A stretch of 64,000 nucleotides of DNA from Flaccisagitta enflata (GCA_965153355.1 OZ231127.1:48050001-48114000), one strand, 5' to 3'; positions 19,809 through 38,325 are shown, numbered from the stretch's first letter. Translations and numbers: made by a program. Notes: generated by a model not told the origin, from the sequence alone.

Positions 19809-19877
19809 GCTCAAGTTGAAAACGATTGCAGACATTCGCAAAGTCGATTTCATCATTTTAGGTTCTGACATTGGGCT

Positions 19878-19882
<5 letters not shown>

Positions 19883-19938
<56 letters not shown>
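19883..19938. repeat. (GA)n
   Basis: Pure AG dinucleotide tract. Confidence 0.97.
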
Positions 19939-19943
<5 letters not shown>

Positions 19944-20247
19944 CTGTCTGAGTTTATCAGCTTTAGTATGAATGTCATTTACGAGCTAAGCCGCATGTTG
20001 ACGCATCGTTGTACCCCCGGGGTACTTGTTCGTTTCCTTCCCCTTTTTTTTTCTTCCTTTTTCCTCTTCCTTTTTTTTGTAAAGCAGTAGGGGCTGTACC
20101 GCGGGGCCCCCACTTACCGCGGGGCCCAAGGCTCAAGCCTTATAAGCCTATTGGGTAACCCGGCTCAGGCGGTATGTCTACCCAGTATGGGTCAGTTTCT
20201 GTCTTTCACTGACTCACTGTATCCCAGTCTCTGTCTTCTTCCTCCTC

Positions 20248-20423
20248 TTTTGAGATGAATCCCCGCACCTCCATAAGCGGATTTTTCCGGAAGTAGATAG
20301 CTAGGTCCGTTGGTAGGTAGGTAGGTAGGTTGATAGGTAGGTCTCATCTCTTACACATGCTTATATCTAAAGAGAACATATCTAGTGCACCTACTGAATC
20401 GATTGGATAATCTTGGCCTTGTT
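20248..20423 (-). mobile_element. decayed HINE-like B element
   Basis: TTTTGAGATGAATCCCCGCA with CATAAGCGG, GTAG repeats, AAAGAGAACATATCTAG and TTGGCCTTGTT at the 5' end. Confidence 0.65.
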
Positions 20424-20437
20424 TTCTCTGTATGTTT

Positions 20438-20810
<373 letters not shown>

Positions 20811-21293
20811 ACACAGAGACACAGATACACAGAGACAGAGAGACAGAGACAGAGAAAGAGAAAGAGAGAGAGAAAGAGAGACGGAGAGAGAGGGCAGAGG
20901 GACGATCGAAAAAGGGAGGAATGTTAGGAGGGACGGAAGGAGAGGGGATGAGAGATTAAAGAATGGACGCTGGCGTGGAGGAATAGGAGGAACCGGCGGG
21001 TGAGTGTGGAAACAAACCCAATAACACAACAGTCGCGTGCACTGTACCAACTCCACAAGCACAATTACAAAATTAGATAATCAGATACTTACATTATCAC
21101 ATACATAATTACAGAATTACATAGTTACATAAGTACATGGCAGAAGTAGGCAGGGAGCGAGGGAATTAAAGCTGGAGAAGATGAAGGCAAGAGAAAAAAA
21201 AAAGTTCATTATATCAACGTACACCTCGTTATTTCGTTTAGGAAAGCCCGTTATAAGTTGTTGCGACTGTTGGATATACTGAACTTACGAATA

Positions 21294-21852
21294 CAGTATG
21301 TTTCAACTCGTTTGGAACATTATACGACGGCATAACTTCAGAAGTAATAGAGAATCTAATTCTGAAAAAAAACCGTCTTTGGGTAATAGTTTGGCATTTT
21401 ATGATGATTGATCCCCGTGATTTTTTGGAGAGATCTAGTCCCCCTAACATATCATAAACTAAAAATAACGCTTCAAAAAGTATGTTAAATTGTCGTTTAG
21501 TGAAAAAAATTGTTTACTTATCTTGGTTTAATTTTGAAAATTTTTGAGATTTTCATACCCGATAGGTTTCAAATATAAGATATTTTGATGTAGTTTATGA
21601 AAATAGAGAGAGAAAATTGTCTGTAGATGTAATTTATTGAAAAAAAAAAGAGAAAAATACCTTTTCTGCATAATTTGACCCCAGCTTCCTCAGGATGCGA
21701 AATGAATCAAATTTTTATAGAAAATCCCTGAAAATTGTTTAGTATAAAATGCCAAACAATAACCTTTCAGATACTTCTTTCAGAATTAAATTATCTTATT
21801 ACTTCTGGAGTTATGCCATCGTTTAATGTTCCAAACGAGTTGAAACATACTG
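21294..21852. mobile_element. TA-flanked foldback MITE
   Basis: Inverted repeats of ~75 bp starting CAGTATGTTTCAACTCGTTT, with TA at each border (21292-21293 and 21853-21854). 559 bp, no coding. Likely Tc1/mariner/pogo type. Confidence 0.82.
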
Positions 21853-22035
21853 TAGCCATATATCTTAAGAGAGATATCGACCGAGTGTGATAAAGAAACC
21901 AATAAAATGTTTTGTCCGCAGTCTAGTAGAGGAGCGACCTACAAGCTTTATGGAGCAGAAAAGTCAACTCGACGAGAAACAAACATTTTTCGAGTGGCAA
22001 AAAAAATAACAAAAATTTTTGGGCACATTGAATAA

Positions 22036-22240
22036 AACAAGTGACGCAGGGTCACAATATCGTTGAGGACAGGTGGGCAGGTGCATCCAACCCCAATCCA
22101 CACTCAACACCCCACTCAGCACCCTTTCCCACACAGACACATACACAAAAAGCTTTAAAACGCTCATTTTTCCACTTTTCGACTAGTGTTCTCGGACCAA
22201 CGGAAGGACGGACGGACGGACGGACAAAGACTCTTATAGA
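22036..22240 (+). mobile_element. HINE-like R element, 3' end cut off
   Basis: AACAAGTGACGCAGGGTCAC, GTTGAGGACAGGTGGGCAGG, TTTTTCCACTTTTCGACT, (GGAC)n, CTCTTATAGA; then the hairpin is replaced by the foldback element at 22241. Confidence 0.82.
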
Positions 22241-22622
22241 CGGGACCCTAATAAGAGCGGAAGAGGGACCCAATTGTTACATGCCCCCCCTACAGCTCAC
22301 ATGGTTCATTCAATTTCCTCACTTGCAGTGGCGGTTGACACCTTAGGTATATACAATTAGTGCCACCATGGCGATTATTCAATTTCCACCTTTAACCTCC
22401 TCAACCGGTCAACTTTATATAAAAAAAGAATTATTTGATTTTTTGGGATTTGGGGGTGGTTTTAAGGGGTTAAGGGTAAAAGTTGATTAATCGCCATGGC
22501 GAGGTAGTGCCATTTCAATCCATCTAAGGTGTCCACCGCCACTGCAAGTGAGTGATTGAACCATGTGAGCTGTAGGGGGGGGGGGCACTTTGGGTCTCTC
22601 CTCCGCTCTTATTAGTGTCCCG
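22241..22622. mobile_element. 382-bp foldback element
   Basis: Almost the entire element is an inverted repeat: CGGGACMCTAATAAGAGCGG at the tips, CTACAGCTCACATGGTTCA further in, and ATGGCGATTA around the centre. No target duplication was recognised. Confidence 0.8.
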
Positions 22623-23003
22623 TGTGTACTTGAAGCAATCTATCTATATTCAATAATATTCTATAATGTATCTTTATTCATTGGCTAAGGACTTGTAGCT
22701 AGTTTATCATATTAATGGTTTCTCAAAAGTTATATGTATAGCACTTTCTGCATCTAAATTAAGTCCAAGCAAGTCACTCCCTAAACAATTTGTTCATGGT
22801 GCCATCGGTCACACCACACTTGAACAAAAAAAAACTGTAAAATATATAACTTGGTTATCTCTTGTAATGGTACCGACAGCAGTCGAAAATCATGTGTCAT
22901 TGTAAAGAAAATGGACCAACACTCCCCCATCCCCATGACACACCCAGAAACTCATACTCACACTAAGACACTGTGGAAAAAAAACCCAAATTGACCTATT
23001 GTT

Positions 23004-23063
<60 letters not shown>

Positions 23064-23291
23064 CCTCTCTCTCTCTGTGGCATAAAAGGAAATGGGGTCG
23101 CCCTTGTCACGCGTCATAGTCGTCTTAGTCCGGCCAAAGGCGTCATGTTCCTCAGATTGGTTCCTTTACGATGATTTCATGGTGGATCATGCCACTGTTG
23201 AGATGCACCACCCTCATCACCCTCACTCCAATTCCCTACTCTGAAATAGTCCTGCTTTAACGCCCAAGACCTGGGCCAGATATCGTTTCAA

Positions 23292-23373
<82 letters not shown>

Positions 23374-24082
23374 ACAAACAGAATTACACACGCACACACA
23401 CAGAAATAACACATCCATGATAAATCTTATGGAATCTCAAGCAGTCTGACTTTTGAACTTCGAAATCTATTTAGCTGTAAAAGAAAATACGCTTTTTATC
23501 GAATAAAATGCTCTACAGACAAGTAAGAAATGTTTCTTTCGAAAATGAATGAGACTCGACTAGACACATAGAAACGAAATGACGATGATTGTGAAAAAAA
23601 GAAGAAAAAATGACTTATTTTTCAAAAACGACCCGGTATCTGAGAGATAGTGACAATCACCAAAAGGAACGAAAAAGCGTCGTTCTCGATACTTGAGAGT
23701 CAAAACCCAAATTGGATGTTAATTGATTGCATGCTGTGTGACAAACTAGAGATAACAATCATAGGGTATTTATGAGTGTGGTATGAGAAACCAAAACATG
23801 CATGCACAATCACACGGAAGATATGGATCATGCCAATGTTGATACAAGTTGTTTGTTAGGTTTTTCATTCTACCAGAGTGGGACACCAACATCTGCAACA
23901 GCAAGAGTCTATACGGGAAAAAAAACACCGATAGCATCAACAGAGCTGAGCTGACATTAACAGTGACAATGCCGAAAAAACTGACAAGTGACAATGTCGA
24001 TTCTTCATAGTTGCCTCCATGAACTCCCCCTGCTTTTCCTCCTCATCCTCCTCCCCCATGTCTTCCATCTCATTCCTCCTCC
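22623..24082. other. no gene seen
   Basis: Holds (CT)n at 23006-23054 and (CA)n at 23295-23371. The rest is unique-looking AT-rich DNA, including the 3' flank of the Rh gene. Confidence 0.55.
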
Positions 24083-29039
<4,957 letters not shown>

Positions 29040-29134
29040 CGGTCTAGGAAAAAGGCATTTCAAGGTTACTTTATTTCTTAAAAATGAAAAATGTTCCACA
29101 GTCGATTTATATCACACGCAAATCTAAGTATTAT

Positions 29135-29200
29135 GGACTGACCAACCATGCGACCAACAAACAAAGCGGGTTATGGAGTCGCGTTCACGCGATTAATGAT
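29135..29200 (+). mobile_element. HINE-like A 3' end remnant
   Basis: GACC/AACC text, AAAGCGGGTTATGGAGTCGC, TTCACGCGATTAATG. Just upstream of the Rh gene. Confidence 0.55.
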
Positions 29201-29233
29201 AAAAATTCCACAGTCGATTCATGTGCCAATAGA

Positions 29234-29637
29234 AACAAGGCCAACACCTATAAGTCGCGTGCGAGACATAGATAACTTAAGATGACTTTCATAGACTCAA
29301 GATGACTTAAAATGATTCAAGACAATTTTAAATGCCTTAAAAAGACCTAAAAAGACTGAAATGACTACTTTGACCTATTTGACTTAAGTGACTTAAAATA
29401 ACTGATTATGACTTAGAATGACTTAGAATGACTTAGAATGACTTAGAATGACTTAGAATGACTTAGAATGACTTAGAATGACTTAAAATGACTTAAAATG
29501 ACTTAGAATGACTAGAAATAACTTAAAGTATAATAAAAAAGTAAAGTGTGACGGACAGACGGATGGACCAACGGACAGACGGACCGACGGACGGACCGAC
29601 AAAGCGGGTTGTAGAGTCGCGTGCACGCGACTAAAAA
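29234..29637 (+). mobile_element. HINE-like A' element, complete
   Basis: AACAAGGCCAACACCTATAA, code GTCGCGTGCGAGAC, a GACTTAGAAT tandem core (29270-29520), GGAC repeats, hairpin GTCGCG-TGCA-CGCGAC, TAAAAA. Related copies at 38605 and 44748. Confidence 0.9.
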
Positions 29638-30049
29638 TAATGCTCTGATCGTAAACGCGGCAACACTTTTGTTCCATCTATTTTACTTCATGAAAGAATT
29701 TGATTGTCGATAAAATTACATTTTTAAAACAAAAATCATATTCAGATTGAATACAATCTGGGAAAAAAATAAGATTCAAACTAAATATCAGGTGGCACAT
29801 GTGTTAAGAAGCGCGCCGCTGGGGGAGCCTAAAAAGGGGCATTACCTTGCACCTTTTAATGTTTTTAGTAAAAGTTAATCTTTTAAATTTTTTTTTCTTG
29901 AGCTTAAGAGGAAAGGCATAAACAATTTCTAACAAAAGGAACCACAAGAAAACTACTCCCTTCCTCAATATTTCATCAGTTTTCAATGTTTAAGCATATA
30001 GTTTACTTATAATTTAGCATCAGAGACTGTTATGATGAAAAAATCAAAT
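29638..30049. other. no gene seen
   Basis: AT-rich DNA between two HINE-like elements. Confidence 0.5.
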
Positions 30050-30208
30050 AACAAGGCCGGATACACGGCCAATACCAGTTGCGGACGGGTGGGCAGGGGC
30101 GGAAATGCGCGTTTTTACACTTTTCGACTCGTGTTCACGGACGGACCGACCGACCGACGGACGGACGGACAAAGGCTCTTATAGAGTTGCGTGTCCGCAA
30201 CTAAAAAA
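30050..30208 (+). mobile_element. HINE-like R element, complete
   Basis: Same plan as 7198-7364: AACAAGGCCGGATACACGGC, AGTTGCGGACGGGTGGGCAG, (GGAC)n, CTTATAGA, hairpin GTTGCG-TGTC-CGCAAC, AAAAA. Confidence 0.92.
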
Positions 30209-32215
30209 GAAACGGCGGCATTTGAATTCCAGTATGTATCGCTGCCATTCTATCAGTGGGCGTTTCTTTCGAAAGGAAAAAAAAAGACATTGATTAATCG
30301 GTTCCCAGCTTTCAGTATGTCACTTTAAAAGTTTAAAACCAACTAGCTATGCAATCAACTAAGCATCAAAACTTGCGAAAAGAAAAGTCTGTTTTCGAAT
30401 TTTCTGCGTTCACCGCACGATGTCACTGTATGTCTTTCTACACATATCCGGCTTTCAACAGTTGGTGAGAATGAATCTTACTCTGAAGTCTGAAATCGGT
30501 CTTAATTCCCTCGATGTCCAACGCCTGCGCAGACTCACGATTACATAGACTGACGCCAACGCAGACTAACGCCTGAACACTGAGCAGACTGTCACCTTTT
30601 TCTTCACTGTGATTACTCAGCTGGATGCAAATCGACCAGAGCCAGAGTGGATAAGCTTCGTAAGTGCATTTGCCTCATTGATAGCTTAAACGTTGTAATT
30701 GACCAGAGCAATATTTGAACTGATAGCGAGCATTTCGTCAATGACCAACCGATTTTGCATCATTATTTGAACATTAAATCACCCAGCCCGTAATTTAACA
30801 AACGTTGTTGTGTTTTTTTTTGTTTTTTTTTTTTTTAGAGCAGAATGCTTTGTCGCACAGTACTATGTCGGTCGGTCTGTCCGTCGATCCATCATTGCTC
30901 CTGCCAACTCCCACGGCCTTGTTTGGTGAATGAGCAGTTAACTATGTGCTCTACTAATTTGTCCAATGAGAGGCGAATTTCTATTTCATTGACGCGTTTT
31001 TCCCTTTCTTTTTCCAAGTACTTTTTTTGGGTCCATACTTTGCCATTTCACCTTTTGAAAAGATCATTCAAAAGTCCTTATGTACCCCACTGTATCAACA
31101 TACAACAAAGCAGCACGGAAAATAAGTGCTTCATTTATTTAAGTCTTTTTACCTTTTTTTTCAGTTGGGGAAAAAAAGTCTCGATCAAAGAAGAACCACA
31201 AAGCCAAAGTCAAAGAAACGCAGAATGAATCGTTTAAAGTGAAGGAATGAAAAAGACGCTATTTGGATTTAAGTGGGTATGGAACAGGTTCTTCTTGATT
31301 CCTTTTACCAATTTTAAAGGTTGATTAATGACATGAAGAATCTCCACCACTGTTCCAAACGTGTTCAACACGAAAAAGTGAATCCACTCGATTCATCCAA
31401 AATCGATTTTTTTTTAGAGAAAACGGAAAAAAGAACGTAGACAGCAAAATCAGGACTTTTTTCTGAAAGAATTGACTTTGAAGATTTCTGCGTTGTGTTA
31501 TGAATATAACATGTTAGGGACCCACAGCCAAACGGCGGATATCACATAACAAGGTACTACATAGGTCGAGTGCTGGTGATCACAGGCGGTGAAGAAATGG
31601 GCTTAGAATAGGATCAAGCATTTGAGGCGGAGGTAGGGTTAAACGGTTAAAAGTGTCCCCGATGGACTGACCAAACAACGGATACAGCGAGTAATGGTCG
31701 CGTTAGAGCGACTTACAAGTTCCTCACGGCACAACTGTAACGCCTTGATCAGTTACCAACGTTTGGAGTATCGAATAATGTGGTTAATATCATACACGCT
31801 TAAATCCAAAGCGGTTCAGTTTTCGGTAGAAATTCATGCGGTTTCACGGCTTACCTTCAACTTGGTGACTTATCCCAAAACAATAGTCCAAGTTAGAAGA
31901 ACGATTATCCTTTTAGATGCATGATTGCTTTCCTATAAGATTGAGACTGTCAGTCCCTTCATTTGTCCTTCCATTCAACATTTCGTTCGCATGTGTATTC
32001 ACTTGTAGGTCCGTTTGACAAGTGGAATGACATCCCTAAAAACTATGTCTTCATCGGTCCATTACGCCTCATTAATTGATAGTATCAAGTTGACCGTGTA
32101 GGTTTGTTAACATTCTCGTGTTCATATGCGCTAACTGCGCTTGTGCGCGTGTGCTTCGCGGTTCGATATGTCAGTGGGAGAATATGTTGTTAACCGCCAA
32201 TACAATTAAATGAGA
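30209..32215. other. no gene supported; decayed HINE pieces
   Basis: Weak relics at 30836-30925 (GTCGGTCGGTC, CCTGCCAACTCCCACGGCC, TTGTT), 31553-31720 (AACAAGGTACTACATAGG ... GTCGCGTTAGAGCGAC) and 31912-31945 (TTTTAGATGCATGATTGC). Open frames here lack homology I recognise. Confidence 0.45.
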
Positions 32216-32577
32216 AACAAGGCCAAGTTATGGCCAATATATGCGCCTTACTGATTAAGAATATGTTAATGAACGCGTTGAAAGAATGAATAAAATGAAT
32301 GAATGAATGAATGAATGAATGAATGAATGAATGAATGAATGAATGAATGAATGAATGAATGAATGAATGAATAAATGAATGAATGAATGAATAAATGAAT
32401 GAATGAATGAATGAATGAATGAATGAATGAATGAATGAATGAATGAATGAATAAATGAAAAAAGTTATTTAAATTTTGAAAGGTATGAGAGGAATGAATA
32501 AAGACATCGGCACCGACCGACGGACCAACGGACATGAGTACATGACCTCCTATAGATGTGCGAGAGCGCATATAACA
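32216..32577 (+). mobile_element. HINE-like B' element with (GAAT)n core
   Basis: AACAAGGCCAAGTTATGGCC, code ATATGCGCCTT, GAATGAATGA core of ~165 bp, GACCGACGGACC, CTATAGA, diverged hairpin TGTGCG-AGAG-CGCATA. Sister of 9886-10237. Confidence 0.88.
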
Positions 32578-32759
32578 AGCCCTATCGGGCAACAATTCGC
32601 CCGGACTCTGTGCGTATTCGATTTGGCGCTAAAAGTGTGACATAATTATATGGAGAAACAGACGGACGACCAGACAGATGACACGACCGAGTAGCAAAGG
32701 AGGCAACACACGTCAAAACACGTCAAAACACGTTTGTCGATCACAGCCAAGAAGCGCGG

Positions 32760-32895
32760 TTTTTACGCAAGCGTGTTGGACCGACCGACAGACGGGTGGA
32801 TAAATCGACGGAATGATGGATGGACCATCGGGCAGACGGTCGGACAGATCCTCTCATAGATAGAGATGCGTTCCTGACAATCGCATCTATAAGCG
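32760..32895 (+). mobile_element. HINE-like 3' remnant
   Basis: GACC/GACGG repeats, CTCTCATAGA, AGATGCG and CGCATCT separated by a longer loop (TTCCTGACAAT). Confidence 0.5.
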
Positions 32896-32937
32896 GATTC
32901 AAGAATAACATGAATCCTTTTGAAACCATTTCCTTTT

Positions 32938-33295
32938 GAGCAGCGGCCCCAAAGGGGCCGAGGACCTATGCTTTCGCAGATGGGGAAACTTTTTCTCCGC
33001 GCCACGAGGTCCAAATCCCAGCCTCAAGGCTCAAATCTCAATTTGGAGGCTCAAATCCAAGCCTTGAGATCAAAGTCCCAGCCTCAAAGCCCAAATCCCA
33101 GCCCATTCCCAGGCCCAGTCTAAATTCCCGGACCCAAGGCCCAGATTTCAGCCCCAAAGCCCAATTCCCAGCCTCAAGACCCATTTAGAGCCCAAATATC
33201 CTGTGGTCCAAATTAATCCCTAAAAAGCTTCATGATTCCAAAGCGCCCAAGTATAGGTCATTGGTCTCTTCGGAGCTGCTGCCTCCCTCACCATC
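32938..33295 (+). mobile_element. decayed HINE-like C element
   Basis: GAGCAGCGGCCCCAAAGGGG at left, AGGCTCAAATCCCAGCCTCA-type tandem text, CTCTTCGGAGCTGCTGCC at right. Confidence 0.55.
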
Positions 33296-33310
33296 TCATC
33301 CCCATATACC

Positions 33311-33918
33311 ATCTAAAAAATTGAAATGTTCCCACACGTTTTGATCAATGGCACCTGTAGAATTCAGCCGATTCTAAAAAAATTGGTGACAAAATTAAAG
33401 CCCTTCAAATTTCCAAGTGATCTGTGCAAACCGCAAGTCTCTAGCTGAATGAGTTCAAAAGTTATTTGACTTTGATCGAAATACTTCCTTTTTAAAGTCG
33501 CAAAAAGCTTGAACCAAATTTACGTAAGAAATTTAACATCAGAAAATAAAGTACAAAGAGCATACTTCTAGTTGGCCTAGCAAGATAAAATTTGTACTGC
33601 AGTAGGACACAGGTATGGAAATACTCCTGTAAAAATTTCATAACACTAGGCCATCTAGAAGTATACTTTTCATGTTCTTTTTATGCACATGCGTCTTCCA
33701 TCTAAATTTGGCACATATGTCTTCAAGTCTGGAACCCTATCACTGCAGAACACGCACGTACAGGAGCTTAAAAATCACTTTCACAGCGAATGGCGACCAT
33801 AACTAAGGTAGAGTGAGCTCATACCAATTATTGATTGATTTACGATTGACTGGTATTCATGTGTAAGTAAATTACCTCATTGAATTCAGAGGTGGGAACA
33901 TTTCTATTTTTTAGATAG
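33311..33918. mobile_element. probable foldback element
   Basis: ATCTAAAAAATTGAAATGTT with CCCAC at left mirrors GTGGGAACATTTCTATTTTT at right. A smaller inverted pair (GCATACTTCTAGTTGGCCTA) lies at 33572-33668. Confidence 0.5.
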
Positions 33919-34536
33919 TACACTAACTTAGGGGTATCGGGTACCGCTAACCATCTAACGCTTTTGCGACTTTTGTTTCTAAGAAATCTTTGAATTACAG
34001 CGGAGCAGCGCTAAGGCGCAACCGCCCTTAAGGCATGCCCACCTGTAAGGTATAAAAATTTTAGTTCCTTAGAGGTTTTGCAGTGATTCATATACTGGCA
34101 ACAAGGCATGATTTTGCCCAGTCCCTTGGCGTGCGCTCTAGTGAAGCTCAACTGTACAAAGAGAGGTTTTGATCCTTTGAGGTATATGAAACTAAAAGTA
34201 AAATCTTTAAAAGTAGAAAAACCAGATTCCGATATAAACGCCATACCTTACAAACTTGTTTTAACTTTTCCAATGGACGTAGATTTTGGTTTTGAAAAGG
34301 TTAAGACAGCGTCCCCCCGAAGGCAACATTTGTGTTTCAAAGACGGTTAAAATGGAAATTTTGAATAAATGAAAATGAAAAAAAAAGTGAATAAAAATGA
34401 TTCAGATAGCTAAGACATATTATTTAAAAGAAAATTTTGCATTTATTTAGCAAGAAAGATCAAGTTAAGCGAATGTTACTAAAAAGAATTTATCGAAAAT
34501 TTCTACTTTTTTCATTTTTGGTCACTGATAGGGGGC
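33919..34536. other. no gene supported
   Basis: Open frames of ~80 codons on both strands (34011-34350) carry no recognised motif. Confidence 0.4.
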
Positions 34537-34679
34537 TGGTCTAAATTCTAAATTTGCATAGAAAATGAAAAAATGAATAAACAAAGAACATAGTTCTCTT
34601 CCCAAATCGATTACAGAGAGAACTATGTTTTTCAAAATGCAAAATTTCCCTGTGTATGGCTTTCTTAGAATTTAGACCA
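34537..34679. mobile_element. 143-bp foldback element, second copy
   Basis: Ends TGGTCTAAATTCTAA and complement; centre GAACATAGTTCTC and complement. Shares AAATTTGCATAGAAAA and AAGAACATAG with 10775-10915. Confidence 0.78.
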
Positions 34680-35050
34680 CAGAAAATGAAAAAAAGTGTA
34701 AGCAGAAATTTGCTAAAAACCATCATTTTCCTGCGTGTTTCCATGTGAATCGCATAGTTCAAATTACTTTTAAGGTCAGAATATGATAAAAAGGTATACA
34801 CCAAGTGTCTTTAGAGACAAAATGTCTGCTAAAAGCATTCCAGCTTTATTATTGTCATGACAATGATGAAAAACGTATGGTGAAACACTTAATTTTCCTT
34901 CGAAAATTCGCCGTCTTAAGAACCGAGCCAGCTTATAATGATTTAACGCTGATATGATATGTTGAACAATAAACCCCTACGAGCGAGAAATAATTTCCGA
35001 TCAATTTCAAATATAACGGTTGTTCCGCTGAACTGCGATATTTTACAGTA
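34680..35050. other. nothing recognised
   Basis: AT-rich non-coding DNA. Confidence 0.5.
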
Positions 35051-35054
35051 TTTT

Positions 35055-35058
35055 CGTT

Positions 35059-35145
<87 letters not shown>

Positions 35146-35180
35146 GATGTGGTTGTGGTTGTGGTTGTGGTTGTGGTTGT

Positions 35181-35269
<89 letters not shown>

Positions 35270-35271
35270 TC
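35055..35271. repeat. (TTG)n with TCG/TGG variants
   Basis: Triplets TTG with blocks of TCGTTG and TGGTTG hexamers. Confidence 0.96.
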
Positions 35272-38200
35272 ACTTTGCTCTTATGCTTCGCTTCCCTAGT
35301 CCATCTCCCTGTCAAAACCGTTCTTTTCAATTCACTTTTGCTCTTATTCTCAGCTTTCCTATTGTTTTCTCCTGCCTAAGTTTCGGCTAGCCTGTTTGTC
35401 CTTGTCTGTATGTCTGTCTGACTCTCATCCTCTCTACACTAAATGGTGATGTTAAAGTCTTAAGTTTCTCATCTGTCCGAAAGTGTAAAGGAATTCCAAT
35501 CGCATCGGGCCACAGCGGGGGAAGTGGTCGCGTCTGTCAATCCATTCCAATCTTGTCGAATGGATTAAGCACCCTCTTTTCCTTAATTGGAAAAACTCGT
35601 TTGGAACTTTGAGTTTAATTACCGTCCTTACTCTGCCTTAAACTCTGCCTTAATCGTCCCTCCTTACCTTATTAACGGAGCCAAAGTGATGAGAGAAAAA
35701 AAGAACTTTCTTATCAATTACGATACTCTGTGCGCAGGCGATGATTATGCTTTCTCATTATATTAAACGCTATTATCATGGATGCTGTTATATCCTTATG
35801 AATGCTAATCTTCTTCCCTCATCAGTCATTAGCGGGAGAACAAAGTTTCTTTTCACCTAATCAAATAAAAACACTGATAACTGATTATGATCTTTATGAG
35901 TAAAGTTTGTTTTCAATCAATCCTCGAGTTACACACGAATCCTCGTACACTAACAAAGACAGGATTAAGCAAGTTTGCTCCATGTAGTTCATTTTTGATC
36001 GTCTCTCTTTAATTACAATGATACATTTTATACCGTAAACGAATCACGCAATGTAATTCTTTCTGTCTGTTTCATGGCCTATTGTTGTTGTTGCCACTTC
36101 GAGGAGTGGAAATTTTCTATACTTTCGTGCAGTAAAGGGCATTCTGCCTGCCATGAATGACGGCAGTTACGCAGATCCACTATGCGAGGCGCCCCTGTCT
36201 CGATTCATTGTTACCCTCCTTTCCATGCTTGCAATCTTCCCCTCTGATAGATGAATGAATATCGACATTCATCAGTCAAAGAGAGTTAGACAAAAATGTA
36301 AACAACCTCTACGACTAAAAGGACTAAAAGGCCAAAAAAGCCATCCCATCGGCCATCACCCGCTAGCTGGCTCTAGCCAGCATTAAACTAGAATTGACCA
36401 GTCAACCCTCCAAGAGCCCCATCGCATAGGTGAGGATTCCTACCTTCGTTGTAAAAACTCATCCGATGCAGGAATTGAAGTCGTAACCCAGAGGGTCACG
36501 AGCGCACACACGAGCACCCCCCCCTTTCATGGCTTCACTGCAGGCCCCGTTGTTAACTTACAGTCTCACGGAATCAGAAAAAGATTCATTCGTAATTTGG
36601 AAACATTTTGACAATTGAATACCTTGGGCTTAGCATGTGAAGTTGTTTGGCTAATCGAATCGTGGGTTTACTCAATGGAATGTCAAATAATTTTCCTGTC
36701 CTTTTCCCATCGTCACTGCAGCCACTGCAGCGTACTGGCCAGCTGGCCATATTACTGTAAACACAATGAGGCCGTTTGTGTTGTTGTTGTTGCCCCATTT
36801 TTGATAGGGGTGGATCTTGGCCGCCGTTTGCCCCGTCACGACGACGGGATGGCCCCTCTTGGAACCCAAAAGCAGCGGTATCGGGACCCCCGTTTGTGCT
36901 CTAATGGGAATGAGGATATATGAATTATGAACTGAAAACTTTAAGGAAACCAAATAAGAGGAGAAGTAAAGATTTTGTACTGAACACGTTTGACAAAGGG
37001 AGCGTCATTGAATTATGGCTTATGGGAGAAATTCGAGAGACATTATTTTCCAAACCAGTTAAATGAAATCGATTCAAGGTCATCCACACATACGCTGAGG
37101 TAAACCATTACGATGAAAACATTGAAGATGTTCAATTTATAACAAACCAGTTATTTCATTTGACTAAAATCGACACGTAATCATAGGCTTCGATTAAACA
37201 TTGGCCCGGGATGTTGTGGAAATTAAGACTGGAATTTGTTTGTTTCAATGTTAACATAACCAAGTTACAAGAGACATGACAAATTCATTTCAATTTTAAC
37301 ATGACAAGAAATTAGAGACATTAGGGTTTTGTCTTAGAGGGTCTCATTGGTAGATCCCATAAGTGATGAGGGGGTACATGGAGAGGGGGGGGGTGAAACG
37401 AGGGCAAGCATTGAATGATTCTCTCGGTACTCCAGACCACTGATGAAAAGTCAGTTGGTAATCGGCGGTTTAATCAAAACAATAGCTGCATGAGGAAAAG
37501 ATACATAAGAATTCAGGCCTGTATATAATTGAGTTTCCCCCCTCCCCCCCCCCCCGGCGGGAAAAAAAAAAGAAAATTTGGGGAAAATAAAACTTTTGGC
37601 AGTACCATATCATAAAACTTGATAAGTAAAACACAATTTAACACCATTCAAACTTTAAATACTCTGTTTTATTGCTTTATTGGGACGAAAATCATAGATT
37701 TTGTAACGCGACGCGATGCATTGCAGGGGGGGAAATCAAAAGCCACTGAATTATATACACCCCTGGATAAGATACTATCAGATATCGGAAAGAGATCGAA
37801 AGAAAAAGATTCAGAAAACATCAGGTCACAACAGGCTGCAACAGTCGCGTGCGTTTGAGCGGACCAGTGCAGCAGAGGCAGTGATAAAGAAGGCCATTGA
37901 GGCAATTGAGCAGATAAAGTAACGCTAGATAAAGCAACCGACCAACCGATCGATGAGGTGGGGTGTAAAAAGTCGAAAGAAGGAATTTCATAACACAATC
38001 TTTAAATACAAGGACGGTCCATGAAAATTCCAATTTTAACGGCTCCCTCCTCCCCCCCTCCCCGTTGCCGCAAAAAATTGCCGCTTTCGATTCTATTATG
38101 CGGTTCGAAAACCTGTCAATATCCTACCCACGAAAATGGAAGCGCTCCAACATCTCTTGTGGCATAGATGAGATCTAAAAAGAATATTGTCATTTTTTCA
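35272..38200. other. no gene supported
   Basis: Largely unique sequence. Stretches near 36680-36900 are GC-richer with both strands open, but no family is recognised. A decayed HINE A lies at 37843-37985 (AACAGTCGCGTGCG ... GGGGTGTAAAAAGTCGAAAG). Confidence 0.4.
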
Positions 38201-38204
38201 CACC

Positions 38205-38325
38205 CTCCGTTTTCAAGACGCGTCCTCGAATCTCTATGAGAGGCTGTGGCTGACGCTGATAGTCGGTCAGTCGGTTGATCTGTCGGTCGGTCAGTCGGTT
38301 AATCTGTCGGTCGGTCCGCAAACAT
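38205..38325 (-). mobile_element. decayed HINE-like B 3' end
   Basis: TTTTCAAGACGCGTCCTCGA, CTCTATGAGAGGC, GGTC/GGTT repeats. Confidence 0.55.

Noticed and set aside
20020-20200. GC-rich text with GTACCCCCGGGGTAC considered as a tRNA or rRNA piece
   Set aside because: No cloverleaf or rRNA signature could be found; only a short palindrome.
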